Shown here piece by piece: positions 1 through 8,724 of a stretch of 64,000 nt of DNA. The stretch covers positions 248,001-312,000 of the forward strand of contig CAWJCB010000034.1 in the NCBI GenBank assembly GCA_963841105.1. The letters are read 5' to 3'. The notes under the pieces were generated by a model. The model ran no database searches. It was given only the letters and a program-made list of their open reading frames with translations, and was not told the origin of the DNA. Both the position numbers and the translations under genes were made by a program. Origin of the DNA: VAZQ01 sp963841105. GTDB taxonomy: Bacteria; Pseudomonadota; Alphaproteobacteria; Rhizobiales; Xanthobacteraceae. Position 1 is the first letter of the stretch, and every line of letters starts with the position of its first letter.

Positions 1-160
1 CCGGTGCCCGAGCGGGTTGCCGATGCTGCCCTGGCCGCCGCGCCATAATGGTGCACGGCAAGCAGGGGGGCCGCGCATCACTAAGCGTCTGCGTCCTGTT
101 GCTTTCCGTGGGAGAACGCATCGCCTTGCCGGGGCAGGATATCGGTGCCCCGGCCGAGTC

Positions 161-718
161 TCATTCGCCAAGGTTTAGTCCACCAGAAGCTCGCTCGCTG
201 GCAGATGCGCCCCGAGTTCGTGTCTCTGTCAGGCTCGTCAACCAGTGGGATGCATCGGTAGAAGACGCCTTGAGCACCGAGAGCAACTCTTCTGAACGAA
301 CCCTCAAATCATGCCAACGGGGCTCCGATTGATCGCGAACATAATAGCGATCTTGTGCCGGCGTAAACCTCGACAGGTTGTGATTACATTCAATGTACGT
401 ATTCTCGCCAGGCAGGAAGCGCGAGATGATTTCCAGACGGTCGGCCAGCGAATAGCTTGGAAATTTAATCGGAGTGTTCAGGAATTCCTGCTTTTGGATT
501 TGTTTGAAGGCCGTCTCCGAGCTTTCACATACTGCGATACGGCCAGCATCGATCCATTCAAATAGAAGGCTGAATGGCGCCACCCATTCGTGGCAATACA
601 CCGCCCTGGATCGCCCGGATGCATCTCTCCGCGACAAATATATGGCTGCATTCGTCAGGCTGATCCACGGATGTTTGTGGTGGTCTAACCAAGGAAAAGG
701 GTTGCCGCGTTCGAACAT
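161..718 (-). CDS. hypothetical protein, 185 aa
   Basis: I do not recognise a family. The reading frame is uninterrupted, starts at ATG 718 behind a good ribosome binding site (GGGAG, 7 nt upstream) and ends at 161. The N-terminal two thirds is rich in Trp, His, Phe and Tyr and looks like a folded soluble domain; the last 30 residues are Arg/Ser/Ala-rich and may be disordered. There is no signal peptide or membrane segment. The local DNA is somewhat more AT-rich than the genes downstream, which could mean recent acquisition. No neighbour on the same strand suggests a role. Confidence 0.5.
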   Translation of the reverse strand: MFERGNPFPWLDHHKHPWISLTNAAIYLSRRDASGRSRAVYCHEWVAPFSLLFEWIDAGRIAVCESSETAFKQIQKQEFLNTPIKFPSYSLADRLEIISRFLPGENTYIECNHNLSRFTPAQDRYYVRDQSEPRWHDLRVRSEELLSVLKASSTDASHWLTSLTETRTRGASASERASGGLNLGE

Positions 719-898
719 GGCATGCTCCCAGGGTCAGGACTTGTTTGGAATCTGCCTCCAAACATGAGAGACCATCAAACAATAGAGTGGCGTCGCAATT
801 GCGGCATGCCAAGAAAATCTACAAGACCTCTAACCTACCCACCTACCATCGTTCCGTACTGTGGCACCTAAATTGTGAAAGTTGCCAAGCCCTCACTC
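719..898. other. intergenic, nothing recognised
   Basis: This stretch lies upstream of the hypothetical gene and before a dispersed repeat. It should hold the promoter of the minus-strand gene that starts at 718, but I see no convincing -35/-10 pair or operator. Confidence 0.4.
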
Positions 899-1026
899 GT
901 CATCGTCCGCGAAAGGCGGACGATCCAGTAACCGCCGAACGCAGGAAGTTGCACTGCTTTCCCGCAACCACAGATGCAGTGCTTACTGGATGCCCCGCAA
1001 TTCGCGGGGCATGACGCCGGAGAGGA
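899..1026. repeat. dispersed double-hairpin repeat, copy 1
   Basis: Two short hairpins (a CATCGTCCGCG arm with its complement, and a GCCCCGC arm with its complement) are joined by a spacer bounded by CCAGTA and TACTGGAT. The same arrangement occurs at 20351-20473 and, in opposite orientation, at 44283-44385. The copies diverge in the spacer but keep the hairpins, as expected of a non-autonomous REP/MITE-like element. It lies between genes. Confidence 0.75.
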
Positions 1027-1197
1027 CTGGGCATTCCGGGCACAGCAGACAAACCACAATTTGTGACGGCCATCACAGTAAATTGGCCGCGGACGTGTGA
1101 TCAATCGGTCGGGTGGTGGGAAGCAACAGCCGGCGTTCTTGCGATAGGCAGGATTTTGCTTGCCGCCGGTCACGCTGATCTGCGGGAAACAGGGCGC

Positions 1198-2133
1198 ATG
1201 CACAGGTCCATCTGGTACGGCATAATAATCCGCGCGCTGGCCGTCTGCGCTTTTTCGAGCATACCGCTTGCTTCCTTGCTGGCGGCAGAGACGCAGCACC
1301 AACGGCTCTCGTTCGGTGGCTTGGAGCGCGAATACATCGTGTCGGCGCCGGCACCACAGCGCCCGCGCCCAACGGTTCTGGTCCTCCACGGCTCATTGCT
1401 CAATGCGCAGGTCACAGTCCAAGGCATGGGCTTTGAGCCGCTCGTGGATCGCGAAAGCCTGGTGGCTGTCTATCCCAACGCAGTCTCGGGACAGTGGAAC
1501 GATGGACGCCCGATGGCCGCCGCATGGACCGGCGGGCGGGTCGATGATGTCGCGTTCATTCGCAAGCTGGTCGGACATCTCGTGGCCACCGGCGTTTCCG
1601 ATCCAACACGCGTCTACGTGGCCGGGTATTCCAACGGCGGCATGATGGGGCTTCGGCTCATCTGCGAGGCGCCCGAGCTTATTGCTGCTGTGGCGGGGAT
1701 TGGCACCACCTTTCCGGTGGAGCTTGCGAAGACTTGCAAAGCGCCAAGACCTACTCCGATGCTGGTCATGAACGGGACGGAAGACCCGCTTGTCCCCTAC
1801 GATGGCGGCCAGCTGGGGTTCGGGGGAGGACGTGTGCTCTCCACCGATGCGACGCTGAGCTTTCTACGCAAGGTGAACGGCTGCACCGAACCGGCCAAGC
1901 TCAATCGGCTGCCGGATATCAACCGCAACGACGGCACGAACGTCGTCACTTCGACCTGGAGCAACTGCTCCTCGGCAGCTCCGGTGGTGTTGTATCGGAT
2001 CGAAGGCGGGGGTCACCGCATCCCAACCCGGGGCGCGGGTGTGCCCTTCGCGGAGGTCCTGCTGGGGAAATTGAACCACGATTTTGAGGCCGCCGACGCG
2101 ATGTGGAGCTTCTTCAAGGACAAGAACCGGTAG
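1198..2133 (+). CDS. secreted alpha/beta hydrolase, LpqC/PHB-depolymerase-like
   Basis: Predicted serine esterase of the poly(3-hydroxybutyrate) depolymerase/LpqC group (feruloyl-esterase-like), 311 aa. ATG 1198 is preferred over an in-frame start at 1063 because it places a classic signal peptide at the N-terminus (hydrophobic core, then ASLLAAE). The alpha/beta-hydrolase features are visible: an oxyanion-loop motif LVLHGS, the nucleophile elbow GYSNGG, an Asp in NGTEDPLVPY, and a His in GGGHRIP near the C-terminus. It is expected to act in the periplasm or outside the cell. The substrate (polyester or aromatic ester) cannot be read from sequence. It stands alone between a repeat and the sigma-factor gene. 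Confidence 0.8.
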   Translation: MHRSIWYGIIIRALAVCAFSSIPLASLLAAETQHQRLSFGGLEREYIVSAPAPQRPRPTVLVLHGSLLNAQVTVQGMGFEPLVDRESLVAVYPNAVSGQWNDGRPMAAAWTGGRVDDVAFIRKLVGHLVATGVSDPTRVYVAGYSNGGMMGLRLICEAPELIAAVAGIGTTFPVELAKTCKAPRPTPMLVMNGTEDPLVPYDGGQLGFGGGRVLSTDATLSFLRKVNGCTEPAKLNRLPDINRNDGTNVVTSTWSNCSSAAPVVLYRIEGGGHRIPTRGAGVPFAEVLLGKLNHDFEAADAMWSFFKDKNR

Positions 2134-2631
2134 GACTTCGGTGGGTAGGGGTGGGCAAAGGCGCCGAACACAGGTCGGAGCATTGTTCGCGGCGCCGTGC
2201 CCACGCGTGCCGACGGAGTGGCGGTAAGCGTTACCGCGTGCGCACGGCGTGCGCCCAAATGACACGCATTGAGGCGCCGGTGGGGTTGCGCGCCTTTGCG
2301 CGCCCTACCGCTGTCGATTCCGCTCGAATCAAGCCCGCTTTGTTGCGCCGGGGGTCGCCGGAGCCGGAAACCCGCCCCACTTTTTTCAGCCACTTTACGC
2401 TTGAATTTTCCGGCGTTCCGCCCCATTTTCGCCGCGGGAGGCCGGCGCCGCCGAGCCGAAAGGCGGGCGTCTGCGCCGAGCGCGGGACTTCCCCCTTTCC
2501 GAGCGGCGCCCCATAAGGCGGCTCCGAGCCCGGAGCCAGGGCAACCTGCTTGATGTCGCCGGCATTCGCGCATCGTCGGGCGCGTTGGGGCGCAGTTTCG
2601 GCGCACATGTGGCGCTGACAGAGGATCGTCG
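2134..2631. other. intergenic, upstream region of sigma factor gene
   Basis: About 500 bp without a convincing gene; the small frames here are GC-biased shadows. It must carry the terminator of the hydrolase gene and the promoter of the sigma factor. I see no clear hairpin-plus-T-tract or named promoter. Confidence 0.4.
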
Positions 2632-4485
2632 ATGGCGCATGATATGGATCGGCTGCAAGAGCGGGGAGCACCCGCCCTGCAACATGATCAGTCTCTGGTC
2701 GAGCTACTGGACCTGGAGGCGCCGGATATTGCCTTGAGCGGCGGTCCGGCGCTCGACGGCGCCGAGGACGAGCATGACAAGCTCGCCCCGGGAGACCAAC
2801 AAGGAGACCAACAAGGCGACCAAGAGGAGTTGCCGGGGGTCGGCAGTAAGCTCCAAACCGGCAGCAAGCAGGCTTTGCGCCGCGAGACGAATTTCTCGCG
2901 CGACCTGATAGACACGTATTTCCGGCAAATGGGCCATGCAGAGCTCCTCTCGCGCGAGCAGGAGATCGCGCTCGCCAAGCGGATCGAGGCGGCGCAACTC
3001 CAGCTTCAGAACAGCCTCTGTCGCATTCCGATGCTGATCGCGCGCATCGAGGCGTGGGGCCGCGAGATGCGCGTGGGCAGCCGCCGCCTCGGCAATTTCG
3101 TCGATGTTTCCATGCATTTCGCGCAAGCCGCGCAGAGTGCGGGGACGAGAAGCACGGGCCAGGCGGTTTCCGGAGCAGCGCTCGCGCCTGAGCCGGTCTC
3201 GTTCGGCGAGGCCGAGGCTGACAGCGCGGCTGAGCAGGAAGCTTCCTTGCGCGCCGAGGTCGAAGTGCGCCTGCGGAAGATGACGGCGCTCGCCAATGAA
3301 ATCGCGACGTTGAGCCGCAAGCGTCTGGGCAACGCGATGCGCGGCCGCAAGCTTACGAAGCGGGACGGTGCGAGGCTCGACCACCTCGTGGTCCGCTTTG
3401 CGGGGGAAGCGGAAAGCCTGTGGCTGCATCCCGAACGCATCGCCGATCTGGTCGACGCGTTGCAGCAGGAACAGGGCATGGTGCGAGAGTTGGATCGCGA
3501 GGTGCTCCAACTTGCAGCGAGCTGCGGCATCTCGCGGCGTGATCTGCTCGACCGCTATTTCGGGCACGAGCACGAACCGCATCCTCCGTGGCAGGACACG
3601 GCGGGATCGGCGCGGGGGTGGCGCCAGTTCGCGAAGCGACACGCGCAAAGGCTGGAGCAGTTGCGCCAGGAGCTTGCCGCCGTGGCACAGCGCACCGGGC
3701 TGCCTGTTGCCGACCTGCGAGCGGCGAGCGCGCAGGTCGACCGCGCGCGCCGAGCGCTTGCCGCAAGGCGCGAGGAAATGGTCAAGGCGCATCTGCGCCT
3801 CGTCGTCGCGATCGCGAAGAAGTATCGCCGCAACAGCTCGCTTGACCTCCTCGACCTGATCCAGGAAGGCAACATGGGCCTGATGCACGCGGTCGAGAAG
3901 TTCAATCATCGGCGCGGCGTGAAGGTATCCACCTATGCCGTGTGGTGGATCCGCCAGTCGATTGCGCGAGCGATTGCCGACCAGGGCCGCACGATCCGCA
4001 TCCCCGTTCACATGACAGAGATGGCGGGGAAGGTTTTGCGCGAGCGGCGCAGGTTCCGGCAGCAGCTGGGACGCGAGGCTGCCGCGTCGGACATTGCGTC
4101 GCGCACCGGAATTCCGGTGGGGCGCGTCGAGCAGGTCCTCTCTCTGGTGCAGGAACCAACCTCGCTCGATCTTCCTATCGGCGAGGATGGCGACGCCACG
4201 CTGGGTGATCTGATCGAGGCGAGGGACGCAATCAGTCCGCAAGCCGCCGCCGAGGCAAGCGCACTGGCGGTCTCAGTCAGCGAGGCGCTCGCCGGACTGA
4301 CCCCGCGCGAGCAGCGCATCCTGCGCATGCGCTTCGGCATCGACGGCGCCGGCGACCACACGCTGGAAGAGGTCGGTCAGGTCTTCGGCGTGACCCGCGA
4401 GCGCATTCGTCAGATCGAGGCAAAGGCGCTGGAGAAGCTGCGCGACCCGGCGCTGTCGCGCAAGCTGATCACGTTCGCCGAGTAG
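2632..4485 (+). CDS. RpoD-like sigma-70 family RNA polymerase sigma factor
   Basis: 617 aa sigma factor of the primary (group 1/2) type. Region 1.2 (SRDLIDTYFRQMGHAELLSREQE), a long non-conserved region, region 2 (KAHLRLVVAIAKKYRR, DLIQEGNMGLMHAVEKF, YAVWWIRQSIARAIADQ), region 3 (TIRIPVHMTE) and region 4 (GLTPREQRILRMRFG then EEVGQVFGVTRERIRQIEAKAL) follow in order. The 4.2 helix-turn-helix and the 2.4 residues predict recognition of ordinary TTGACA/TATAAT-like promoters. It is shorter than a typical alphaproteobacterial RpoD and the N-terminus has an acidic stretch with a short tandem GDQQGDQQ repeat. It is therefore probably a paralogue rather than the only housekeeping sigma. The start at 2632 has AGAGGA about 9 nt upstream. 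Confidence 0.85.
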   Translation: MAHDMDRLQERGAPALQHDQSLVELLDLEAPDIALSGGPALDGAEDEHDKLAPGDQQGDQQGDQEELPGVGSKLQTGSKQALRRETNFSRDLIDTYFRQMGHAELLSREQEIALAKRIEAAQLQLQNSLCRIPMLIARIEAWGREMRVGSRRLGNFVDVSMHFAQAAQSAGTRSTGQAVSGAALAPEPVSFGEAEADSAAEQEASLRAEVEVRLRKMTALANEIATLSRKRLGNAMRGRKLTKRDGARLDHLVVRFAGEAESLWLHPERIADLVDALQQEQGMVRELDREVLQLAASCGISRRDLLDRYFGHEHEPHPPWQDTAGSARGWRQFAKRHAQRLEQLRQELAAVAQRTGLPVADLRAASAQVDRARRALAARREEMVKAHLRLVVAIAKKYRRNSSLDLLDLIQEGNMGLMHAVEKFNHRRGVKVSTYAVWWIRQSIARAIADQGRTIRIPVHMTEMAGKVLRERRRFRQQLGREAAASDIASRTGIPVGRVEQVLSLVQEPTSLDLPIGEDGDATLGDLIEARDAISPQAAAEASALAVSVSEALAGLTPREQRILRMRFGIDGAGDHTLEEVGQVFGVTRERIRQIEAKALEKLRDPALSRKLITFAE

Positions 4486-4516
4486 CGTTCGACCGCAACG
4501 CAATGCCGCGTAGCGA

Positions 4517-4652
4517 GTAGCCGCGGATTGAGCGCAAGCGAAATCCGGATATATCTGCATCTCGCGCGAAATCCGACGATCCTCCCGCAATTCCAACGAT
4601 CGGGGATGCCTCAAGCCCAACCCGGATTTCGCTTGCGGTCAATCCGCGCTAC
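4517..4652. repeat. inverted repeat between sigma factor and nicotinamidase genes
   Basis: Left arm 4517-4548 (GTAGCCGCGGATTGAGCGCA onward) and right arm 4621-4652 are near-perfect reverse complements of about 31 bp separated by a roughly 70 bp loop. A related sequence with the same core (GGATTGAGCGCA...GCGAAATCCGG) occurs at 18150-18234. It is a dispersed intergenic palindrome and may also act as a transcription terminator for the sigma gene. Confidence 0.7.
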
Positions 4653-4680
4653 GAGGTATCTCGAGGAAAGATAGACCGTC

Positions 4681-5454
4681 ATGCCGACACCCGCCATTGG
4701 CCCGCGCGACGTTCTGCTGGTGGTGGACGCGCAGAACGATTTCTGTCCCGGCGGAAAACTCGCCGTTCCGCGCGGCGACGAGGTGATACCGAAAATCAAT
4801 CGATTGGCTGCGCGCTTCGAGCATGTGGTGCTCACCCAGGACTGGCATCCGGCGGGGCATCTTTCGTTTGCTTCCAGCCACCGGCAGGAAACCGTATCCG
4901 GCAGGAAACCGTATGAAGCGGTCGATCTCGCCTACGGGGCTCAGATCCTGTGGCCCGATCATTGCGTCCAAGGCACGCCGGGGGCGCAGCTGCACGAGGA
5001 CCTGCGGATCGCGCATGCCGCGCTCGTTTTGCGCAAAGGCCATCATTACGACATCGATTCTTATTCGGCGTTTTACGAGAACGACCGCGAGACCCGCACC
5101 GGGCTCGCCGGATACCTGCGCGAACGCGGCTTCACGCGAGTTTTTGTTGTCGGCCTGGCATTTGATTTCTGCGTGCGGTTTTCTGCCGTGGACGCAAAGC
5201 ACGAGGGGTTCGACGTCGCGGTCTTCGAGGACGGCTGCCGCGGCATCGACCTGGCGGGGTCGGTACTCGCGACGCGGCAGGCCTTGGCGGCGCTGGAGAT
5301 CTCCATGCATTGCGGGCACGGAATGATGCCAGGCCAGACGAGTCATGGCGGCATCTTAATGGTCTCGACGAACGGAAAGGTTTGCCGATGGCGACGACAA
5401 TCGGCGGACAGATCGGCCGTTCGCTGCCTCGGCTGGAAGGGCGCGAGAAGGTGA
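4681..5454 (+). CDS. pncA: nicotinamidase (PncA)
   Basis: Cysteine hydrolase of the isochorismatase fold predicted to deamidate nicotinamide to nicotinate. Catalytic triad by family pattern: Asp in VVDAQNDF, Lys in LRKGHHYDIDSYSAF, Cys in GLAFDFCVRFS. Metal site: Asp/His of LTQDWHPAGH. The family is usually about 210 aa, but this frame runs to 257 aa. The last 35-40 residues show no family similarity and overlap the next gene by about 67 bp, so the normal stop may be missing or shifted (a TGA in the +2 frame lies near 5325). It is first in a same-strand run with a molybdenum hydroxylase and a NicC-like monooxygenase, which suggests use of nicotinamide as a carbon/nitrogen source rather than only NAD salvage. 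Confidence 0.88.
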   Translation: MPTPAIGPRDVLLVVDAQNDFCPGGKLAVPRGDEVIPKINRLAARFEHVVLTQDWHPAGHLSFASSHRQETVSGRKPYEAVDLAYGAQILWPDHCVQGTPGAQLHEDLRIAHAALVLRKGHHYDIDSYSAFYENDRETRTGLAGYLRERGFTRVFVVGLAFDFCVRFSAVDAKHEGFDVAVFEDGCRGIDLAGSVLATRQALAALEISMHCGHGMMPGQTSHGGILMVSTNGKVCRWRRQSADRSAVRCLGWKGARR

Positions 5455-7670
5455 CCGGCCGCGCCGAATATACCCATACCATGCGCTTGCCGGGCATGCT
5501 GGCCGGAAAGATCTTCCGCAGCACCGTGGCGCACGGCCGCATCAAGTCGATCGACACAACGGCGGCCGCGGCATTTCCCGGCGTGCACCGCGTCGTGACC
5601 GCCGAGGACATCCGCACAGTCATTTCCGACCCGTATTACGGGCCGGCATTCCACGACCAGCCGATACTCGCGCTCGACAAGGTGCGCTTCGTCGGCGAAC
5701 CGGTCGCCGTCGTGCTCGCGCGCGACCCCCATGTCGCGGAGGCGGCGGCGCAGGAGATCGTCGCCGAATACGAGGAGCTTCCCGCCGTCTATGACGAGGT
5801 GGAGGCGATGACGTCGGCGGTGTGCGTCCATGACGAGCTAAAGCCGGCGCTGAGCTTTGCCGACCTCAAGCACCTCAAGGGACGCAAAGGCACCAACCTC
5901 GCGCTCGATGCGAGGCTGCGCCGCGGGGATGTGGACGCAGCTTTCGCATCCGCTGCCCACGTGTTCGAGCATACCTTCCGTACGCAGAAGTGCCTCCACC
6001 TCGCCTTCGAGCCGTTCGCCTCCATTGCCGATGCAAGCGACAGCGGCGTGACCATCCACACCAGCTCGCAGGGACCGTCGTTTCTGCGCAGCGAGATCGC
6101 CCGCCTGCTCGGCTGGCCGGAGAACCGCGTGCGCATCAAGGTGCCGTTCGTCGGCGGCGGCTACGGCTCCAAGCTCTACGTCAAGCTCGAAGCACTGGTG
6201 GCGGCGCTCTCGTTGCTGGTGCGCCGGCCGGTGAAGATCGCGCTCACCATGGAGGAGCAGTTCTATCAGATCACCAAGCACCCGAGCACGCTTCGCATCA
6301 AGAGCGGCGTGGACGAGACCGGCCGCATCACCGCGCGCAAATGCGAGGTGTTCTGGAACGGCGGCGCCTATGCCGACGTCGGCCCGCGCGTCACCCAGAA
6401 ATCCGGATTCGTCGCCGCCGGGCCCTACGACATCGAGAACGTCTGCATCGATTCCTACGCGATCTACACCAATATGACACCGGCCGGAGCGCTGCGCGGC
6501 TTTGGCCTGCCGCAACTCGCCTTCGCTCACGAGAGCCATACCGACATGATCGCGCGCGCGCTTGATCTCGATCCCCTCGATCTCCGGCGCAGGAATCTCC
6601 TGCACGACGGGCGGCCGCAGGCGAGCGGCACCATCGTGCGGGATGCCCCGCTCGAGGCGGTCCTGGACCATGTCTGTGCGCGCATGCGCTGGCAGGCGAG
6701 CTTCGAGCGCGGCACCGGCGTTCGGCGCCGCGGCCGCGGACTTGCCGTCGCGCTCAAAGCCGCGATCTCGCCGACGACTTCCGTCGCGGTGCTCAACGTG
6801 GCGGGCGACGGCAGCGTCACGCTCTATTGCGGCACGGTCGACATGGGCCAGGGGTCCGATACCGGGATGGCGCAGCTCGTGGGCGAGCTGCTCAACGTTC
6901 CGGCCGAGACAGTCAGGGTGGTTCCGCGCGATACCGATGTCACTCCCTACGACATGGGGACGCTGGGCTCGCGTTCCCTTTTCCACATGGGCCATGCCGT
7001 GCAGATCGCGGCCGAGGAGGTGCGCCGCAAGCTTGCCGCGCTCGCCCGCGAGGTGGGCGAACCCGAGGGAAGCAACATCTCCATTGCCGACCTGTTCAAG
7101 AAGAAATACGGGATGCAGGCCGGCAATATCATCGGCAGCGGCGCCTACAAGCCGGACTACGTGCCGGGTGCGCCCGGCAACGGGCTCACGCCGAACGTCA
7201 CGCCGTTCTGGATGGTGGGCGGCGCCGGCGTCGAGATCGAGGTCGATACCGAGACCGGACATGTGCGGATCGACAAGATGGTCAACGTCATCGACTGCGG
7301 CACGCAGATCAACCCGCGCATCGTGGAGACGCAGATTTCCGGTGCGGCGCTGATGCAGCTCGGCTTCACCATGTTCGAGAAGATGCACCTCGACGGCGGC
7401 CAGGTGACGAACGCCTCGCTCGCCGACTACAAGATACCGGGAATGCTGGACGTGCCGGCGGTGATGATCAATGAAGCGATCGATGCCTATGCGCACAATG
7501 GCCCATTCGGCGCCAAGGGCGCCGGCGAGTCCGCGACGCTTTCGCTCTCGCCCGCCATCGCCAACGCCATCGATGATGCGATTGGTGTGCGCCTGATGGA
7601 ATTGCCGCTCACACCCGAGGCGGTGTTGCGCGCGCTGCGGGAAAAACAGGGCAAGCCGTTGCCGTCATGA
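5388..7670 (+). CDS. molybdopterin-binding large subunit of a xanthine dehydrogenase-family hydroxylase
   Basis: 760 aa aldehyde oxidase/xanthine dehydrogenase large subunit. Seen: N-terminal Ald_Xan_dh_C a/b-hammerhead region (about 15-120), Mo-cofactor motifs FVGGGYGSK, GALRGFGLPQ and GTVDMGQGSDTG, and the C-terminal GAKGAGES whose Glu is the expected catalytic base. The CO-dehydrogenase loop AYxCSFR is not seen, so this is not CoxL. ATG 5388 (GGAAAGG upstream) is preferred over the in-frame ATG 5310, which would overlap pncA much further. No [2Fe-2S] small subunit or FAD subunit lies in the window. With pncA before and a NicC-like gene after, nicotinate hydroxylation to 6-hydroxynicotinate is a reasonable but unproven role. 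Confidence 0.85.
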   Translation: MATTIGGQIGRSLPRLEGREKVTGRAEYTHTMRLPGMLAGKIFRSTVAHGRIKSIDTTAAAAFPGVHRVVTAEDIRTVISDPYYGPAFHDQPILALDKVRFVGEPVAVVLARDPHVAEAAAQEIVAEYEELPAVYDEVEAMTSAVCVHDELKPALSFADLKHLKGRKGTNLALDARLRRGDVDAAFASAAHVFEHTFRTQKCLHLAFEPFASIADASDSGVTIHTSSQGPSFLRSEIARLLGWPENRVRIKVPFVGGGYGSKLYVKLEALVAALSLLVRRPVKIALTMEEQFYQITKHPSTLRIKSGVDETGRITARKCEVFWNGGAYADVGPRVTQKSGFVAAGPYDIENVCIDSYAIYTNMTPAGALRGFGLPQLAFAHESHTDMIARALDLDPLDLRRRNLLHDGRPQASGTIVRDAPLEAVLDHVCARMRWQASFERGTGVRRRGRGLAVALKAAISPTTSVAVLNVAGDGSVTLYCGTVDMGQGSDTGMAQLVGELLNVPAETVRVVPRDTDVTPYDMGTLGSRSLFHMGHAVQIAAEEVRRKLAALAREVGEPEGSNISIADLFKKKYGMQAGNIIGSGAYKPDYVPGAPGNGLTPNVTPFWMVGGAGVEIEVDTETGHVRIDKMVNVIDCGTQINPRIVETQISGAALMQLGFTMFEKMHLDGGQVTNASLADYKIPGMLDVPAVMINEAIDAYAHNGPFGAKGAGESATLSLSPAIANAIDDAIGVRLMELPLTPEAVLRALREKQGKPLPS

Positions 7671-7726
7671 ACTGAACGCTGGCCGCATTCGGTGTCCAGC
7701 GACACGAACCAACAGAGGAGAGAGAA

Positions 7727-8690
7727 GTGTTGCGGTGTTTTCTTGCCTATGCAGGGCTGCTTCCTCTGCTCTTTGGCGCCGCGTCCGCCCAGGAATGGCC
7801 GGCAAGACCAATCCATGCCATCGTTCCGCAGAGCGCGGGAAGCTCTCTCGACATCGTCCCTCGCGCGGTGTTCGAGCAGGTCTCGGCGTGCGCTTGGTCA
7901 GCCGATTGTCGTCGAGAACCGGGTCGGTGCCGGTAACACCATCGCCATGGCGGCAGTCGCGCGCGCGGAGCCCGACGGCTACACCGTCCTGATCAATTCT
8001 TCGACCCACACGCTCGTGCCGGTCACCTATGCCAATCTGCCGTTCGACCCCCTGCGCGACCTTGCTCCGGTCATCCCGCTCGGCAACATGCCGCTCGTTT
8101 TCGTGGTGTCCGCCTCGAAGGGCTACAGGGATCTTGCCGAATTCGTGGCGGCTGCGAAAGCGAAGCGTGGCGAAATGAACTATGTGTCGGGCGGCACCGG
8201 CAGCATCACGCATCTGTCCGTTGAAGCGTTTCGGCTCGCCGCCGGTTTCGAGGCGGTGCACATCCCGCAGAAGGGAGCCCCGGAATCGCTCACGGAAGTC
8301 CTGAGCGAGCGCGCGGACTTCTATTTCTCTCCGCTCACTCCGGCGCTTGCCTTGCTCACGGAAGGCAAACTGCAGGCCCTGGCGGTGAGCGGCTCACAGC
8401 GGGCGACGGCATTGCCGGCAACGCCCACCATGCGAGAGGCCGGCTATCCCGAGGCGGAATACAATTTCTGGATCGCCATGTTTGCGCCGGCGCGAACACC
8501 GATGTCCATTCGCCACAAGCTCCATCACGCAACGGCAAAGGCACTCGCAGATGCATCATTGCAAGAAAGGCTAGGCAGGCTCGGCGTCGATCCCATGCCG
8601 CTCGACCTGCCGGCATTCGAAAAACTGATGCAGTCGGAGGTCGCGCGCAATGCCAGGGTCGCCAACGCGATCGGCCTGAAGAGCAATTGA
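7727..8690 (+). pseudogene. TctC/Bug-family tripartite tricarboxylate transporter binding protein, frameshifted
   Basis: Periplasmic solute-binding protein of the TctC/Bug family. The true N-terminus is in one frame from ATG 7727 (signal peptide ending FGAASAQEWPARPIH) and reads to FEQVSA at about 7888. The rest, from LGQPIVVENRVGAGNT through PTMREAGYPEAEY to the stop at 8690, is in the next frame. Four bases (TGCG) sit where one codon is expected, so there is a net +1 shift at 7886-7890. Corrected length would be about 320 aa, normal for the family. No TctA or TctB is adjacent, which is usual for Bug proteins. Its place between the molybdenum hydroxylase and the NicC-like gene suggests binding of a pyridine carboxylate, but this is inference. 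Confidence 0.85.
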
Positions 8691-8724
8691 CCACAGTTGC
8701 CGGCGGGGCGCGCCGGAGATCCGA

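Noticed and set aside
2704..4242. 512-codon open frame antisense to the sigma factor gene
   Set aside because: A shadow of a gene with all sigma regions in the correct frame; the antisense product is Arg/Leu-rich without known motifs.
5838..7496. 552-codon open frame antisense to the molybdenum hydroxylase gene
   Set aside because: It mirrors the real gene in a GC-rich region, has His/Arg/Ala-rich sequence without any family motif and no ribosome site.
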